Source: Alkaliflexus imshenetskii DSM 15055
Lineage (GTDB): Bacteria > Bacteroidota > Bacteroidia > Bacteroidales > Marinilabiliaceae
Length of the DNA stretch: 64,000 bases
Direction: 5' to 3'
NCBI RefSeq assembly: GCF_000517065.1
Contig: NZ_KI912105.1
Location: 2,680,436-2,744,435 of the forward strand
Both the position numbers and the translations under genes were made by a program. The notes below the pieces were generated by a model that saw only the letters and a list, made by a program, of their open reading frames with translations, did no database searches and had not been told where the DNA came from. The first letter of the stretch is position 1, and each line of letters begins with the position of its first letter. Of this stretch, positions 9,984-21,396 are shown in pieces.

Positions 9984-10601
9984 ATGCCAGGATTAATTGG
10001 AAAGAAAATCGGAATGACATCCGTTTTCAGTGCCGATGGAAAAAATGTTCCATGCACTGTTATCGAAGCTGGTCCTTGCGTCGTAACCCAGGTTAAAAAG
10101 CTGGAAACTGACGGCTACGAAGCCGTTCAGTTGGCGTTCGACGAAAAACGTGAGAAGAGTACCACACAGCCCATGAAAGGGCACTTTCAAAAAGCAGGTA
10201 CCACTCCAAAGGCCAAGCTGGTAGAATTTAAAGAGTTTGAGAATGAGTTCAAACTGGGTGATGTTGTCACTGTTGACATCTTTGGGGAAAATGGTTTTGT
10301 AGACATCACAGGTGTTTCAAAAGGTAAAGGTTTCCAGGGTGTGGTAAAACGTCACGGTTTCGGTGGTGTTGGTGGTCAAACCCACGGTCAGCACAACCGT
10401 CTGCGTGCCCCCGGTTCATTAGGAGCTTCTTCGTTTCCTTCAAGAGTATTTAAAGGAATGCGTATGGCCGGACGTACCGGTGGTGACAACGTGAAAGTTG
10501 AAAACCTGAGAGTGTTAAAAGTGATTCCCGAAAGCAACCTGTTATTGATTAAAGGATCTGTTCCGGGCGCAAAAGGTTCATATCTAATTATTGAATTGTA
10601 A
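9984..10601 (+). CDS. rplC: 50S ribosomal protein L3
   Basis: 205 residues, [15 protein letters not shown] start and the conserved [14 protein letters not shown] and [15 protein letters not shown] segments that reach the peptidyl-transferase centre. The stop overlaps the rplD start by one base (TAATG), so the two are translationally coupled. Confidence 0.98.
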   Translation: MPGLIGKKIGMTSVFSADGKNVPCTVIEAGPCVVTQVKKLETDGYEAVQLAFDEKREKSTTQPMKGHFQKAGTTPKAKLVEFKEFENEFKLGDVVTVDIFGENGFVDITGVSKGKGFQGVVKRHGFGGVGGQTHGQHNRLRAPGSLGASSFPSRVFKGMRMAGRTGGDNVKVENLRVLKVIPESNLLLIKGSVPGAKGSYLIIEL

Positions 10602-11230
10602 TGGAACTGAACGTAGTAAATATTAAAGGAGAAGACACCGGCAGAAAAGTAGAGTTACCAGATTCTGTTTTTGCCATTGAGCCCAACGATCACGCCATTT
10701 ATCTGGATGTTAAACAGTATTTGGCCAATAACCGTCAGGGAACACACAAAGCCAAGGAACGTAACGAAGTGGCCGGTAGTACCCGCAAAATCAAAAAGCA
10801 AAAAGGTACCGGTACCGCTCGCGCAGGTAGCATCAAAAGCCCTGTATTCCGTGGTGGAGGTCGCATCTTCGGTCCCAGACCGCGCAATTATAGTTTCAAG
10901 CTCAATAAGAAGCTGAAGCATTTGGCTCGTTTGTCTGCACTTTCATATAAAGCTCGCAACAACGCCATCATCGTAGTTGAAGATTTTAACTTCGAAGCAC
11001 CAAAAACTAAGGAATTTGTGGCTTTGCGCAAAAATCTCAAAGTAGATGGCAACCGTTCACTGCTTGTTATGAATGAGTTAGATCGTAACGTTTACCTGGC
11101 TTCCAGAAACATACAAAGATCAGAAGTAGCTGCTGCTTCAGGGCTGAATACCTATAGCATAATGAAAGCTCAATCTCTCGTTCTTACTGAGAGCGCCATT
11201 GGGCAAATCGGTAACATTTTTAACGCATAA
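10601..11230 (+). CDS. rplD: 50S ribosomal protein L4
   Basis: 209 residues. Conserved [20 protein letters not shown] extended loop, which lines the exit tunnel near the macrolide site, is intact. Starts in a TAATG overlap with rplC. In E. coli L4 represses this operon; no comparable leader is evident here. Confidence 0.97.
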   Translation: MELNVVNIKGEDTGRKVELPDSVFAIEPNDHAIYLDVKQYLANNRQGTHKAKERNEVAGSTRKIKKQKGTGTARAGSIKSPVFRGGGRIFGPRPRNYSFKLNKKLKHLARLSALSYKARNNAIIVVEDFNFEAPKTKEFVALRKNLKVDGNRSLLVMNELDRNVYLASRNIQRSEVAAASGLNTYSIMKAQSLVLTESAIGQIGNIFNA

Positions 11231-11241
11231 GGAGGTCAGTC
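11229..11241 (+). promoter_or_regulatory. Strong Shine-Dalgarno before rplW
   Basis: AAGGAGGT at 11229-11236, five bases (CAGTC) before the rplW ATG. Perfect SD sequences are uncommon in Bacteroidetes. The same arrangement occurs before rplF. Confidence 0.8.
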
Positions 11242-11532
11242 ATGAGTGTAATAGTGAAACCTATCGTTACAGAAAAAATGAACAAGCAGGGCGACGCCCT
11301 GAACAGATACGGCTTTATCGTGAAGGAGGATGTAAACAAACTCCAGATCAAGAAAGCTGTTGAGGAGATGTACAATGTAACTGTTGCAGACGTAAACACT
11401 TTGCGCTATGCCGGTAAGAATAAAACCCGTTACACCAAGAGCGGGGTTATCAGCGGCCGCACAACGTCTTACAAGAAAGCACTGGTTACCCTTGTTGAAG
11501 GAGATAAAATTGATTTTTATAGCAATATCTAA
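11242..11532 (+). CDS. rplW: 50S ribosomal protein L23
   Basis: 96 residues; tunnel-exit protein that docks SRP and trigger factor. Starts [14 protein letters not shown] and carries the family's [19 protein letters not shown] segment. Preceded by a perfect SD (AAGGAGGT). Confidence 0.96.
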   Translation: MSVIVKPIVTEKMNKQGDALNRYGFIVKEDVNKLQIKKAVEEMYNVTVADVNTLRYAGKNKTRYTKSGVISGRTTSYKKALVTLVEGDKIDFYSNI

Positions 11533-11537
11533 TCACA

Positions 11538-12362
<825 letters not shown>

Positions 12363-12382
12363 CCGGTTAATTTTTTAAGATT

Positions 12383-12652
12383 ATGAGCAGATCGTTAAAG
12401 AAAGGGCCCTATATCAATTACAAATTGGATCGTAAGGTATCAGCCATGAACGACTCCGGTAAAAAAACTGTAGTTAAAACCTGGGCCAGGGCATCAATGA
12501 TTTCCCCCGATTTTGTGGGACATACCATTGCCGTTCACAACGGAAACAAATTTATTCCCGTTTATGTTACCGAAAATATGGTAGGACATAAGCTGGGTGA
12601 ATTTGCGCCAACGCGGACATACCGCGGTCACGGAGGTAATAAAAAACGTTAA
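12383..12652 (+). CDS. rpsS: 30S ribosomal protein S19
   Basis: 89 residues, [15 protein letters not shown] start, conserved [17 protein letters not shown] and [11 protein letters not shown]. Binds S13 and the 16S 3' domain in the head. Confidence 0.98.
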   Translation: MSRSLKKGPYINYKLDRKVSAMNDSGKKTVVKTWARASMISPDFVGHTIAVHNGNKFIPVYVTENMVGHKLGEFAPTRTYRGHGGNKKR

Positions 12653-12686
12653 TTACCTCACAGTTTAATACCTTAATGTAAGAAAA

Positions 12687-13103
12687 ATGGGTGCAAGAAA
12701 AAGAATAAAAGCAGAACAACTTAAAGAAGCCAGAAAAAGCCAGGCTTATGCCAAGCTGCGCAATGTGCCTACCTCGCCCCGTAAAATGCGGTTAGTGGTG
12801 GACCTTATCCGCGGTAAAGAGGTGAATCTGGCACTTGATATCCTTAAGTTTTCTACCAAAGAGGCTTCACGCCGGGTAGAAAAGCTCTTATTGTCCGCTG
12901 TTGCCAACTGGAAAGAGAAAAATGAAGGCGTACGTCTTGAAGACGCTAACCTTTATGTGAAAGAAGCTTTCGTGGATTCAGGCAGAATTTTAAAGAGATT
13001 AAGACCAGCTCCTCAGGGCCGGGCTCACAGAATTCGCAAAAGATCCAACCACGTAACTATTCTCGTGGACAGCAAAGAATCTAATGTAAACCAGGAAATT
13101 TAA
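12687..13103 (+). CDS. rplV: 50S ribosomal protein L22
   Basis: 138 residues with a charged N-terminal extension of about 20 residues before the conserved [20 protein letters not shown] core. The beta-hairpin loop [20 protein letters not shown] lines the exit tunnel and is intact. 7 bp before rpsC. Confidence 0.97.
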   Translation: MGARKRIKAEQLKEARKSQAYAKLRNVPTSPRKMRLVVDLIRGKEVNLALDILKFSTKEASRRVEKLLLSAVANWKEKNEGVRLEDANLYVKEAFVDSGRILKRLRPAPQGRAHRIRKRSNHVTILVDSKESNVNQEI

Positions 13104-13110
13104 CAGGCAG

Positions 13111-13854
13111 ATGGGACAAAAAGTAAATCCAATAAGCAACAGGTTAGGCATCATCCGTGGATGGGATTCTAACTGGTTTGGCGGAAAGAACTACGGCGAC
13201 AAACTGCTGGAAGATTCCAAAATCCGCAAGTATCTTAATGCGCGTCTGGCCAAAGCCAGTATTTCACGCATTATCATCGAACGTACACTTAAGTTAATAA
13301 CCATTACAGTTTATACCGCCCGTCCGGGTATCATCATCGGAAAAGGCGGTCAGGAGGTTGATAAGCTGAAGGAAGAGCTTAAGAAGATTACTGACAAGGA
13401 GGTTCAAATCAATATTTTTGAGGTGAAACGTCCTGAGTTGGATGCCATGATCGTTGCCAACAATATTGCACGTCAGCTGGAAGGTCGTATCGCCTACCGC
13501 CGTGCCATTAAGATGGCTATTGCTTCTACCATGCGTATGGGAGCTGAGGGTATCAAAATTCAGATTTCCGGTCGTTTGAATGGCGCCGAAATGGCCCGTT
13601 CTGAAATGTACAAGGAAGGACGTACACCCCTGCATACATTCCGTGCAGATATTGATTATGCCCGTAGTGAAGCGCTTACCAAAACCGGATTGATTGGTAT
13701 CAAAGTCTGGATTTGCAAAGGCGAGATTTACGGAAGACCCGATCTTTCTCCTAACTTCAACGCTGGAAAAGATAGTGCTCCTGCACAATCAGCCGGTGGA
13801 AGAAAAGGCGGCCCCAACCAAGGTGGCGGCGGTTTCAAGAAGAAAAGAAAGTAA
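13111..13854 (+). CDS. rpsC: 30S ribosomal protein S3
   Basis: 247 residues. [20 protein letters not shown] start, KH-domain GXXG in [13 protein letters not shown], and a C-terminal [12 protein letters not shown] block. The last 35 residues form a Gly/Lys-rich tail longer than E. coli S3. Part of the mRNA entry channel. Confidence 0.98.
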   Translation: MGQKVNPISNRLGIIRGWDSNWFGGKNYGDKLLEDSKIRKYLNARLAKASISRIIIERTLKLITITVYTARPGIIIGKGGQEVDKLKEELKKITDKEVQINIFEVKRPELDAMIVANNIARQLEGRIAYRRAIKMAIASTMRMGAEGIKIQISGRLNGAEMARSEMYKEGRTPLHTFRADIDYARSEALTKTGLIGIKVWICKGEIYGRPDLSPNFNAGKDSAPAQSAGGRKGGPNQGGGGFKKKRK

Positions 13855-13886
13855 TCATCTGTTAACCTTTAATCGATTCAGGAACG

Positions 13887-14318
13887 ATGTTACAACCAAA
13901 AAAAGTAAAATTCAGACGGCAGCAGAAAGGAAAGATGAAAGGGATTGCCCAACGCGGACATGAACTTGCCTTCGGATCCTTTGGCATCAAATCTCTTCAA
14001 AGCAAGTGGATTACCGGCCGTCAAATAGAAGCGGCAAGGGTTGCCGTTACCCGTTATATGCAACGTCAAGGCCAGATATGGATTCGTATCTTCCCCGATA
14101 AACCAATAACCAAGAAACCAGCCGAAGTAAGGATGGGTAAAGGTAAAGGTAGCCCGGAAGGCTTTGTTGCTCCAGTTACCCCCGGACGCATCATCATTGA
14201 GTGCGACGGCGTTTCTTACGAAGTGGCAAAAGAGGCATTGCGCCTGGCTGCACAAAAGTTACCCGTTACCACCAAGTTTATTGTGAGAAGGGATTTTGTT
14301 GAATCTACAAATGCGTAA
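13887..14318 (+). CDS. rplP: 50S ribosomal protein L16
   Basis: 143 residues, [19 protein letters not shown] start, conserved [16 protein letters not shown] loop near the A site. Three bases before rpmC. Confidence 0.98.
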   Translation: MLQPKKVKFRRQQKGKMKGIAQRGHELAFGSFGIKSLQSKWITGRQIEAARVAVTRYMQRQGQIWIRIFPDKPITKKPAEVRMGKGKGSPEGFVAPVTPGRIIIECDGVSYEVAKEALRLAAQKLPVTTKFIVRRDFVESTNA

Positions 14319-14321
14319 GCG

Positions 14322-14519
14322 ATGAAAACTTCCGAAATAACAGAGATGACTATCAACGAGATAGAAGAGCGCCTGGATGCAGAAAAGCAGGAGCTTTCAC
14401 GTATAAGTCTCAACCACCACATTTCTCCATTGGAAAATCCGATGAAGATCAGACATACACGTAGGAATATTGCGCGTTTGCTGACCATTCTGCGTCAGAA
14501 GCAACTTAATGAAAAATAA
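14322..14519 (+). CDS. rpmC: 50S ribosomal protein L29
   Basis: 65 residues, two-helix protein at the tunnel exit. Conserved C-terminal segment [19 protein letters not shown]. Placed between L16 and S17 as usual. Confidence 0.95.
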   Translation: MKTSEITEMTINEIEERLDAEKQELSRISLNHHISPLENPMKIRHTRRNIARLLTILRQKQLNEK

Positions 14520-14527
14520 TTAAGCAG

Positions 14528-14785
14528 ATGGAAACAAGAAATTTGAGAAAAGAGCGTATTGGCGTTGTGGTGAGCGAAAAGATGGACAAAACCATCGTAG
14601 TGAGTGTTGTAGTTCGCGAAAAGCACCCCATTTACGGGAAGTTTATGAAGAAAACCAAGAAGTTTTACGCGCACGACGAACAAAACAACGGCCATGAGGG
14701 TGATACCGTAAAGATTATGGAAACTCGCCCCCTGAGTAAAACTAAACGTTGGAGATTAGTTGAAATCATAGAAAGAGCTAAGTAA
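14528..14785 (+). CDS. rpsQ: 30S ribosomal protein S17
   Basis: 85 residues, [20 protein letters not shown] start with the OB-fold hallmark KTIVVSV and [18 protein letters not shown]. Two bases before rplN. Confidence 0.97.
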   Translation: METRNLRKERIGVVVSEKMDKTIVVSVVVREKHPIYGKFMKKTKKFYAHDEQNNGHEGDTVKIMETRPLSKTKRWRLVEIIERAK

Positions 14786-14787
14786 AC

Positions 14788-15153
14788 ATGATACAGCAAG
14801 AATCCAGACTAAACGTTGCCGATAACAGCGGAGCCAAAGAAGTTCTTTGCATCCGCGTTCTTGGCGGCACCGGACGCAGATATGCCTCCGTTGGTGACCG
14901 CATTGTGGTAACTATAAAAAGTGCCGTTCCTGCTTCAGATATGAAAAAAGGAACTGTGAGCAAGGCCGTTGTGGTACGCACAAAGAAAGAGATCCGAAGA
15001 GCAGATGGTTCATACATCCGCTTCGACGACAATGCTTGTGTACTCCTCAACAATGCCGGTGAAATGCGCGGAACACGTATCTTTGGCCCCGTGCCAAGAG
15101 AATTGCGTGACAAGTACATGAAAATTGTATCTTTGGCGCCTGAAGTGCTATAA
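14788..15153 (+). CDS. rplN: 50S ribosomal protein L14
   Basis: 121 residues, [20 protein letters not shown], conserved [19 protein letters not shown] and [15 protein letters not shown]. Contact protein of an intersubunit bridge. Confidence 0.98.
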   Translation: MIQQESRLNVADNSGAKEVLCIRVLGGTGRRYASVGDRIVVTIKSAVPASDMKKGTVSKAVVVRTKKEIRRADGSYIRFDDNACVLLNNAGEMRGTRIFGPVPRELRDKYMKIVSLAPEVL

Positions 15154-15174
15154 TCTATAAAGATTCAAACAGCA

Positions 15175-15495
15175 ATGGGAAAATTACATATTAAAAAAGG
15201 CGATGTCGTGATTGTGAACGCCGGAACCAACAAAGGGCAGGAAGGAAAAGTGCTCGAAGTGTTCCCTAGTAAGCAGCGTGCAATCGTGGAAGGCGTTAAC
15301 ATGGTGAGTAAACACACCAAACCCAACGCCGAAAGTCCACAAGGGGGCATCGTGAAAAAAGAAGCCCCTATTCACATCTCAAATCTGAACCTGAAAGATC
15401 CTTCCACCGGGAAGGCTACTCGCATTGGTCGCAGAGAAGGAGACAACGGAAAACTTGTTCGTTATTCTAAAAAGTCAGGAGAGGAGATCAAGTAA
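15175..15495 (+). CDS. rplX: 50S ribosomal protein L24
   Basis: 106 residues. KOW motif [20 protein letters not shown] near the start and the [13 protein letters not shown] block. The stop overlaps the rplE start (TAATG). Confidence 0.97.
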   Translation: MGKLHIKKGDVVIVNAGTNKGQEGKVLEVFPSKQRAIVEGVNMVSKHTKPNAESPQGGIVKKEAPIHISNLNLKDPSTGKATRIGRREGDNGKLVRYSKKSGEEIK

Positions 15496-16052
15496 TGAGC
15501 TATACACCTAGTTTAAAAAACAAATACAGAGACGAAATTGTATCAGCTCTCATGACTGAGTTCGGATACAAGAGCGTGATGCAGGTTCCACGCCTGGAGA
15601 AGATTGTTATCAATCAAGGCGTTGGTGCTGCTGTAGCCGATAAGAAACTCATCGAAACATCGGTGAAGGAACTTACAACCATTTCGGGTCAGAAGGCTAT
15701 TGCCTGTCTTTCAAAAAAGGACATCTCGAACTTTAAGCTTAGAAAGAAAATGCCTATCGGCGCCAAGGTAACTTTGCGTCACGATAAGATGTATGAATTT
15801 CTGGAGCGTCTGGTACGAGTGGCATTACCCCGTATCCGTGACTTTAAAGGTATTGAAAGCAAGCTCGATGGAAGAGGTAATTATACCCTTGGTATAACAG
15901 AGCAAATCATTTTTCCTGAAATAAATATCGATAACGTGAGTAAGATTATGGGTATGAATATTACCTTTGTGACCTCAGGAAACACTGATGAAGAAGCTTA
16001 TGCCCTCCTTCGTGAGTTCGGATTACCATTTAAGAATCTAAAAAAGAGCTAA
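15495..16052 (+). CDS. rplE: 50S ribosomal protein L5
   Basis: 185 residues, binds 5S rRNA and the P-site tRNA. Conserved [28 protein letters not shown] and [18 protein letters not shown]. One-base overlap with rplX. Confidence 0.98.
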   Translation: MSYTPSLKNKYRDEIVSALMTEFGYKSVMQVPRLEKIVINQGVGAAVADKKLIETSVKELTTISGQKAIACLSKKDISNFKLRKKMPIGAKVTLRHDKMYEFLERLVRVALPRIRDFKGIESKLDGRGNYTLGITEQIIFPEINIDNVSKIMGMNITFVTSGNTDEEAYALLREFGLPFKNLKKS

Positions 16053-16056
16053 TTAC

Positions 16057-16326
16057 ATGGCAAAGGAATCAATGAAAGCCCGCGAAGTAAAGCGGGCCAA
16101 ACTTGTAGCCAAATTTGCTGAGAAGCGTGCCCAATTAAAGGCAGAAGGTGATTATGAAGGCTTGCAGAAGCTTCCAAAAAATGCTTCACCAGTTCGTATG
16201 CACAACCGTTGCAAACTTACCGGACGTCCAAAAGGGTATATGCGTCAGTTTGGCATCAGCCGTATCACTTTCAGGGAGATGGCTGCAGCAGGTTTGATAC
16301 CAGGAGTTAAAAAGGCCAGCTGGTAA
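16057..16326 (+). CDS. rpsN: 30S ribosomal protein S14 (zinc-free form)
   Basis: 89 residues, the long C-minus type: the CxxC pairs of the short zinc-binding S14 are absent and the conserved [20 protein letters not shown]-type block appears as [18 protein letters not shown]. Ends [22 protein letters not shown] as usual. Confidence 0.97.
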   Translation: MAKESMKAREVKRAKLVAKFAEKRAQLKAEGDYEGLQKLPKNASPVRMHNRCKLTGRPKGYMRQFGISRITFREMAAAGLIPGVKKASW

Positions 16327-16391
16327 TGTACCGGCTGGTGATTGTTTAAATATTGTTCCGCAAGTCGGAATCAATTTAAATCCATTTATTT

Positions 16392-16787
16392 ATGACAGAT
16401 CCAATAGCGGATTTCCTGACCAGAATCAGGAATGCCATCATGGCACGCCATAAGGTTGTTGAGGTACCAGCCTCCAACCTTAAGAGAGAAATGACGAAGA
16501 TCCTTTTCCAAAAAGGATACATCCTCAACTACAAGTTTGTGGATGACGGAAAACAGGGCATTATTAAAATCGCCCTTAAGTACGATCCCGTTTCAAAAAC
16601 ACCCGCAATCAAAAGTCTTAGCCGCGTATCTTCCCCAGGGTTGCGAAAGTATACCGGCTATCGCGAAGTACCCCGTGTACTTAACGGACTGGGTGTTGCC
16701 ATTCTTTCAACTTCAAAAGGTGTAATGACCGATAAAGAAGCAAGAAATGAGAAAGTAGGCGGTGAAGTTTTATGTTACGTTTATTAA
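16392..16787 (+). CDS. rpsH: 30S ribosomal protein S8
   Basis: 131 residues, MTDPIADFLTRIRNA start and C-terminal STSKGVMTDKEARNEKVGGE. Central 16S domain binder; in E. coli the spc-operon repressor. The 65-bp gap before it is the largest within the spc segment. Confidence 0.98.
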   Translation: MTDPIADFLTRIRNAIMARHKVVEVPASNLKREMTKILFQKGYILNYKFVDDGKQGIIKIALKYDPVSKTPAIKSLSRVSSPGLRKYTGYREVPRVLNGLGVAILSTSKGVMTDKEARNEKVGGEVLCYVY

Positions 16788-16790
16788 AAA

Positions 16791-16803
16791 AAGGAGGTAA
16801 GTC
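16791..16803 (+). promoter_or_regulatory. Strong Shine-Dalgarno before rplF
   Basis: AAGGAGGT at 16791-16798, five bases (AAGTC) before the rplF ATG. Same sequence and spacing as before rplW; neighbouring cistrons lack it. Confidence 0.8.
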
Positions 16804-17355
16804 ATGTCAAGGATAGGAAAATCACCCATCAACATACCGGCCGGAGTAAACGTAACTGTGAAAGAGAACCGGGTTACTGTGAAAGGTCCTAAAGGAGAAT
16901 TGCAACAGCAAATTCACCCCGATATCAATGTTGAGATTAATGACGGTGTAGTTAGCATAACCCGTCCTTCTGATGAAAAACAGCATCGTAGTATGCACGG
17001 TCTTTACCGTTCGCTTATCAACAATATGGTTGTTGGCGTGTCAGAAGGTTTTGTGAAGAAGATGGAACTCGTAGGTGTTGGATACCGTGCTAATAGCAAC
17101 GGCCAAATTCTTGAGCTCTCATTGGGTTATTCACACGCCATTCATATACAATTGCCTAGTGAAATAAAAGTGGAAGCTGTAACCGACCGGAAAAGTAACC
17201 CGATCATTACACTCGAGTCCATCGACAAACAACTTTTGGGTCAGGTTTGTGCCAAAATTCGTGCGTTGCGTAAACCCGAACCTTACAAAGGAAAAGGTAT
17301 CCGCTTTGTGGGTGAAGTTATCAGGCGGAAGGCCGGTAAGAGTGCAAAAGTTTAA
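16804..17355 (+). CDS. rplF: 50S ribosomal protein L6
   Basis: 183 residues. MSRIGKSPINIPAGVNVTV start, two alpha/beta repeats, and the signature PEPYKGKGIRFVGEVIRRK near the C-terminus. Confidence 0.98.
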   Translation: MSRIGKSPINIPAGVNVTVKENRVTVKGPKGELQQQIHPDINVEINDGVVSITRPSDEKQHRSMHGLYRSLINNMVVGVSEGFVKKMELVGVGYRANSNGQILELSLGYSHAIHIQLPSEIKVEAVTDRKSNPIITLESIDKQLLGQVCAKIRALRKPEPYKGKGIRFVGEVIRRKAGKSAKV

Positions 17356-17375
17356 TCGATTAATTACTTAGAGTT

Positions 17376-17732
17376 ATGGCTTTTTCGAAATTAGATAGGC
17401 GATTCAAAATAAAGAGGAGCATCCGCAGCAAGGTGACCGGTACTGCCGAGAGACCGCGGATGACCGTATTTAGAAGCAATAAACAGATTTCTGTTCAGGT
17501 AATTGATGATTTGGCAGGTGTAACCCTGGCCTCAGCATCCTCCCTGATTAAAGATGTTGCTTCACAGAGTGGAACCAAGACAGAGAAGGCTGCCATGGTA
17601 GGCAAACTGATTGCCGAGAAGGCTCTCAGCGCCGGAATCACCGCAGTGGTGTTTGACCGTAATGGTTATCTGTATCATGGTAGAGTTAAACAACTAGCGG
17701 ATGCTGCTCGCGAGGCAGGTCTTAAATTTTAA
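17376..17732 (+). CDS. rplR: 50S ribosomal protein L18
   Basis: 118 residues, 5S rRNA binder. Conserved [20 protein letters not shown] and [20 protein letters not shown]. Confidence 0.97.
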   Translation: MAFSKLDRRFKIKRSIRSKVTGTAERPRMTVFRSNKQISVQVIDDLAGVTLASASSLIKDVASQSGTKTEKAAMVGKLIAEKALSAGITAVVFDRNGYLYHGRVKQLADAAREAGLKF

Positions 17733-17738
17733 ATCGAT

Positions 17739-18257
17739 ATGGCAGGAAATAATAAAAGAGTTCGTACAACTAACGACCTTGAACTTAAAGACAGACTGGT
17801 AGCCATCAACCGTGTTACCAAAGTTACAAAGGGAGGTAGAACTTTCAGCTTCTCAGCCATTGTTGTGGTAGGAAACGAAAATGGTATCGTGGGCTGGGGC
17901 CTGGGTAAGGCCAATGAAGTTACCACCGCCATTGCCAAAGGAGTGGAAGCCGCTAAAAAGAATCTTGTTAAGGTTCCCGTTATTAATGGCACCATCCCTC
18001 ATGAGCAGGCTGCCCGCTTTGGTGGCGCCCGTGTATTCATGAAGCCCGCTTCACACGGTACCGGTCTTGTGGCCGGAGGTGCGATGCGTGCTGTATTGGA
18101 GAGCGCCGGCGTACACGATGTATTGGCAAAGTCCAAAGGTTCATCAAACCCTCACAACCTTGTGAAAGCAACTATTGAAGCTTTGTGCGAAATGCGCGAT
18201 GCCAATGCAGTAGCTCAACACAGAGGTGTTACCCTGGATAAAGTGTTTAACGGTTAA
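17739..18257 (+). CDS. rpsE: 30S ribosomal protein S5
   Basis: 172 residues. dsRBD-like N-terminal domain ([20 protein letters not shown] reads here as [17 protein letters not shown]), [10 protein letters not shown], and C-terminal [15 protein letters not shown]. Six bases after rplR. Confidence 0.98.
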   Translation: MAGNNKRVRTTNDLELKDRLVAINRVTKVTKGGRTFSFSAIVVVGNENGIVGWGLGKANEVTTAIAKGVEAAKKNLVKVPVINGTIPHEQAARFGGARVFMKPASHGTGLVAGGAMRAVLESAGVHDVLAKSKGSSNPHNLVKATIEALCEMRDANAVAQHRGVTLDKVFNG

Positions 18258-18268
18258 TCAAAAGTAAA

Positions 18269-18445
18269 ATGGCTAAGATAAAAGTTACTCAGGTTAAAAG
18301 TAAGATCGGTGCTACCAGTCGTCAGAAAAAGACATTGGAGGCCCTGGGTCTGAAAAGACTTAACGTCACCGTAGAACATGAAGCTACCCCCCAAATTTTA
18401 GGTATGGTAGATAAAGTAAAGCACCTTTTGAGTGTTGAGAAATAA
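18269..18445 (+). CDS. rpmD: 50S ribosomal protein L30
   Basis: A 58-residue gene between rpsE and rplO. It starts MAKIKVTQVKSKIGATSRQK and has the family's TLEALGLKRLNVTVEH segment and a C-terminal GMVDKVKHLLSVEK. Position, length and sequence all fit L30. Confidence 0.96.
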   Translation: MAKIKVTQVKSKIGATSRQKKTLEALGLKRLNVTVEHEATPQILGMVDKVKHLLSVEK

Positions 18446-18475
18446 TTGTTTTAACGCAGATTTTCAATTAAAGAT

Positions 18476-18922
18476 ATGGAACTTAATCAGTTAAAACCTG
18501 CATCAGGATCAACCCACCACGACAAGCGTATTGGTCGTGGTACCGGTTCCGGACACGGCGGTACCTCCACACGTGGTCATAAAGGTGCCAAATCCCGTTC
18601 AGGTTACTCAAAGAAAATCGGTTTTGAAGGTGGTCAGATGCCCCTTCAAAGACGGGTCCCTAAGTTTGGATTCAAAAACATTAACCGTAAAGAATACAAA
18701 TCTATTAACATTGAGGTTCTTCAGGGCCTGGTAGAGAAGAACGGATGGAGTGTGATTTCTCCCGAAAACCTGATGGAAGCCGGTTTGGTCAACAAGAACG
18801 ACCTGGTTAAAATCTTAGGTAAAGGAACAATCAGCGCCAAAGTAGAAGTGAAAGCCCATGCTTTCTCCAAATCAGCGGAGGCAGCAATTGAAGCAGCTCA
18901 GGGAACCGTTGTAAAACTGTAA
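18476..18922 (+). CDS. rplO: 50S ribosomal protein L15
   Basis: 148 residues. MELNQLKPASGSTHHDKRIG start, glycine-rich GRGTGSGHGGTSTRGHKGAK, and GGQMPLQRRVPKFGF. Four bases before secY. Confidence 0.98.
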   Translation: MELNQLKPASGSTHHDKRIGRGTGSGHGGTSTRGHKGAKSRSGYSKKIGFEGGQMPLQRRVPKFGFKNINRKEYKSINIEVLQGLVEKNGWSVISPENLMEAGLVNKNDLVKILGKGTISAKVEVKAHAFSKSAEAAIEAAQGTVVKL

Positions 18923-18926
18923 TTTG

Positions 18927-20264
18927 ATGAAACTAGTCGAAACCATCCGTAACATTTGGAAGATCGAAGATCTTAGAGTCAGAATCATTACCACCCTCGG
19001 ATTTCTGTTGATTTACCGTTTGGGTTCATTTGTGGTTCTACCCGGGATCGATCCAAATCAACTGTCGAGCCTGGCAGAACAAACGAGTCAGGGTGTATTG
19101 GGATTGCTTAATATGTTTTCCGGAGGAGCATTCGCCAACGCTTCAATCATGGCGTTGGGTATTATGCCCTACATCTCCGCATCCATCGTAATTCAGCTGT
19201 TGGGAATTGCCATTCCTTACTTTCAAAGGCTGCAGCGCGAAGGTGAAAGCGGTCGCCGCAAAATCAATCAGATAACACGGTATTTGACCGTCGTTATTCT
19301 GTTGTTCCAGGCACCCGGATACATTGCTAACCTTTACGCACAATTACCTGATTCTGCTTTCGTTACAACCGGATGGAGTTTCACCATTACTTCTACTATC
19401 ATCCTGACCGCGGGAAGTATGTTTGTAATGTGGCTGGGTGAGCGTATCACGGATAAGGGTATCGGAAACGGTATCTCCCTTATCATCATGATAGGTATTA
19501 TAGCCCAGTTACCTTTTGCACTATTCGCCGAGTTTGTTTCCCGTTTGGAAGAAGGTGGTGGTCTGGTTATGTTGCTCATTGAGTTTGTAGTACTGTTTTT
19601 CGTTTTCGAAGGCGCTATCTTATTGGTGCAGGGAACCCGCCGGGTACCCGTTCAGTATGCCAAACGCATTGTAGGTAACAAGCAATATGGCGGCGTTCGT
19701 CAGTATATTCCTTTAAAGGTGAATGCTGCCGGTGTTATGCCAATCATTTTTGCTCAGGCTATCATGTTTATTCCTATTACTCTGGCAGGTTTTGTGGATA
19801 GCGAAACAGCGACAGGTTTTGCAGCCGTATTTGCGAATTTTACCGGGTTCTGGTATAATTTTACTTTTGCACTGCTAATTATCCTGTTTACTTATTTCTA
19901 TACCGCTATTACCATCAATCCAACACAGATGGCTGACGACATGAAACGTAACGGTGGTTTTATTCCCGGTGTTAAGCCCGGTAAAAAAACTGCTGAGTTT
20001 CTTGACTCTGTAATGTCAAAAATTACACTACCAGGTTCATTTTTCCTGGCTTTTGTAGCGATATTACCAGCATTTGCGATGATGGCAGGTGTAGAACAGA
20101 ACTTCGCTCAGTTTTATGGTGGTACTTCACTATTGATTCTGGTTGGTGTTGTACTCGATACGCTTCAACAAATAGAGAGTCACTTGTTGATGAGACACTA
20201 TGACGGCTTGTTAAAATCAGGTCGTATTAAAGGTCGCACCGGCGGTGGCGCTGCTGTATATTAA
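18927..20264 (+). CDS. secY: Preprotein translocase subunit SecY
   Basis: Channel subunit of the Sec translocon in the inner membrane; 445 residues with ten hydrophobic segments. The TTG at 18924 gives one extra residue; I take the ATG at 18927. Plug/TM2 region NMFSGGAFANASIMALGI, the conserved QREGESGRRKINQ loop and the cytosolic loop TRRVPVQYAKR are present. adk, which often follows secY, is missing; map comes next. Confidence 0.97.
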   Translation: MKLVETIRNIWKIEDLRVRIITTLGFLLIYRLGSFVVLPGIDPNQLSSLAEQTSQGVLGLLNMFSGGAFANASIMALGIMPYISASIVIQLLGIAIPYFQRLQREGESGRRKINQITRYLTVVILLFQAPGYIANLYAQLPDSAFVTTGWSFTITSTIILTAGSMFVMWLGERITDKGIGNGISLIIMIGIIAQLPFALFAEFVSRLEEGGGLVMLLIEFVVLFFVFEGAILLVQGTRRVPVQYAKRIVGNKQYGGVRQYIPLKVNAAGVMPIIFAQAIMFIPITLAGFVDSETATGFAAVFANFTGFWYNFTFALLIILFTYFYTAITINPTQMADDMKRNGGFIPGVKPGKKTAEFLDSVMSKITLPGSFFLAFVAILPAFAMMAGVEQNFAQFYGGTSLLILVGVVLDTLQQIESHLLMRHYDGLLKSGRIKGRTGGGAAVY

Positions 20265-20282
20265 TCTGGTGTAAGTAACAGC

Positions 20283-21062
20283 ATGATTTATTTAAAGACT
20301 GATGAGGAGATAGAGTTGCTACGGGAGAGTAATCTTTTGGTAGCACGAACGCTTGGAGAATTGGCTAAAGTCATTAAACCTGGTGTTACTACGCTTGAAC
20401 TGGATAAAATTGCTGAAACCTATATCAGGGACAATAAAGGTGTTCCGGGATTCCTGAATTATCAGGGATTCCCGAACACACTCTGTACCTCTGTTAACGA
20501 ACAGGTGGTTCACGGCATACCGAATAATCAACCTCTTAAAGAGGGAGATATCGTATCAATTGACTGTGGTGTGTTGCTAAACGGATTTTATGGTGATAGC
20601 GCCTATACTTTTGAAGTAGGGCAGGTTAAACCAGAAATCAAAGCACTACTCGAAGCCACAAAAGCATCGCTTTATAAAGCCATAGAAATGGCTGTGGAAG
20701 GTCAGCGGATGGGAGATATTGGGTTTGCTGTTCAAAATCATTGTGAGAGTTTGGGATATTCGGTTGTACGTGAGATGGTAGGTCATGGAATTGGCCGAAA
20801 CCTACACGAAGCACCTGAAGTACCCAACTACGGACGCAGAGGCTATGGCGTGAAACTCCGCAAAGGAATGGTACTGGCAATAGAGCCAATGATTAACCTT
20901 GGAAAGCGTCAGATTGTTCTTGAGAAAGATAAATGGACCATTTCAACAGTGGATAAAAGCGTTTCTGCTCATTTTGAACACACTATTGCTGTAGGAAAAA
21001 GTGAAGCAGATGTATTATCCAGTTTTAAATTTGTAGAAGAAGTATTAACTTTGCAGTCTTAA
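20283..21062 (+). CDS. map: Methionine aminopeptidase, type I
   Basis: Removes N-terminal Met from nascent proteins. 259 residues with pita-bread metal ligands: Asp in SIDCGVLLNG, Asp in GFYGDSAYTF, His in GHGIGRNLHE, Glu in AIEPMIN and Glu near the C-terminus (HFEHTIAV). No zinc-finger extension. 18 bp after secY. Confidence 0.97.
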   Translation: MIYLKTDEEIELLRESNLLVARTLGELAKVIKPGVTTLELDKIAETYIRDNKGVPGFLNYQGFPNTLCTSVNEQVVHGIPNNQPLKEGDIVSIDCGVLLNGFYGDSAYTFEVGQVKPEIKALLEATKASLYKAIEMAVEGQRMGDIGFAVQNHCESLGYSVVREMVGHGIGRNLHEAPEVPNYGRRGYGVKLRKGMVLAIEPMINLGKRQIVLEKDKWTISTVDKSVSAHFEHTIAVGKSEADVLSSFKFVEEVLTLQS

Positions 21063-21080
21063 AAAAATAAAGAATCACTT

Positions 21081-21299
21081 ATGGCTAAACAAGCCTCGAT
21101 CGAGCAAGACGGCACCATCATTGAAGCCCTGTCCAACGCCATGTTTCGCGTGGAGTTGGAGAACGGACATGTGATCACAGCTCACATATCCGGTAAAATG
21201 CGTATGCACTATATCAAAATACTTCCCGGAGACAAAGTAAAGGTGGAGATGTCACCTTATGATTTGACCAAAGGAAGAATCAGTTATAGGTATAAATAA
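21081..21299 (+). CDS. infA: Translation initiation factor IF-1
   Basis: 72 residues, S1-type OB fold: [20 protein letters not shown] start, [17 protein letters not shown] and [19 protein letters not shown]. Confidence 0.98.
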   Translation: MAKQASIEQDGTIIEALSNAMFRVELENGHVITAHISGKMRMHYIKILPGDKVKVEMSPYDLTKGRISYRYK

Positions 21300-21396
21300 T
21301 CACAGTAATTTGAAATTGGTTACGGGTTTAGTACAATAGTATCGGAACAACGTAACAGAAACAAACGACTGGCTTTAACCATCAAATATTAAACCG

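Noticed and set aside
13294-13788. 164-codon antisense frame inside rpsC
   Set aside because: Shadow of a ribosomal gene; no independent signal.
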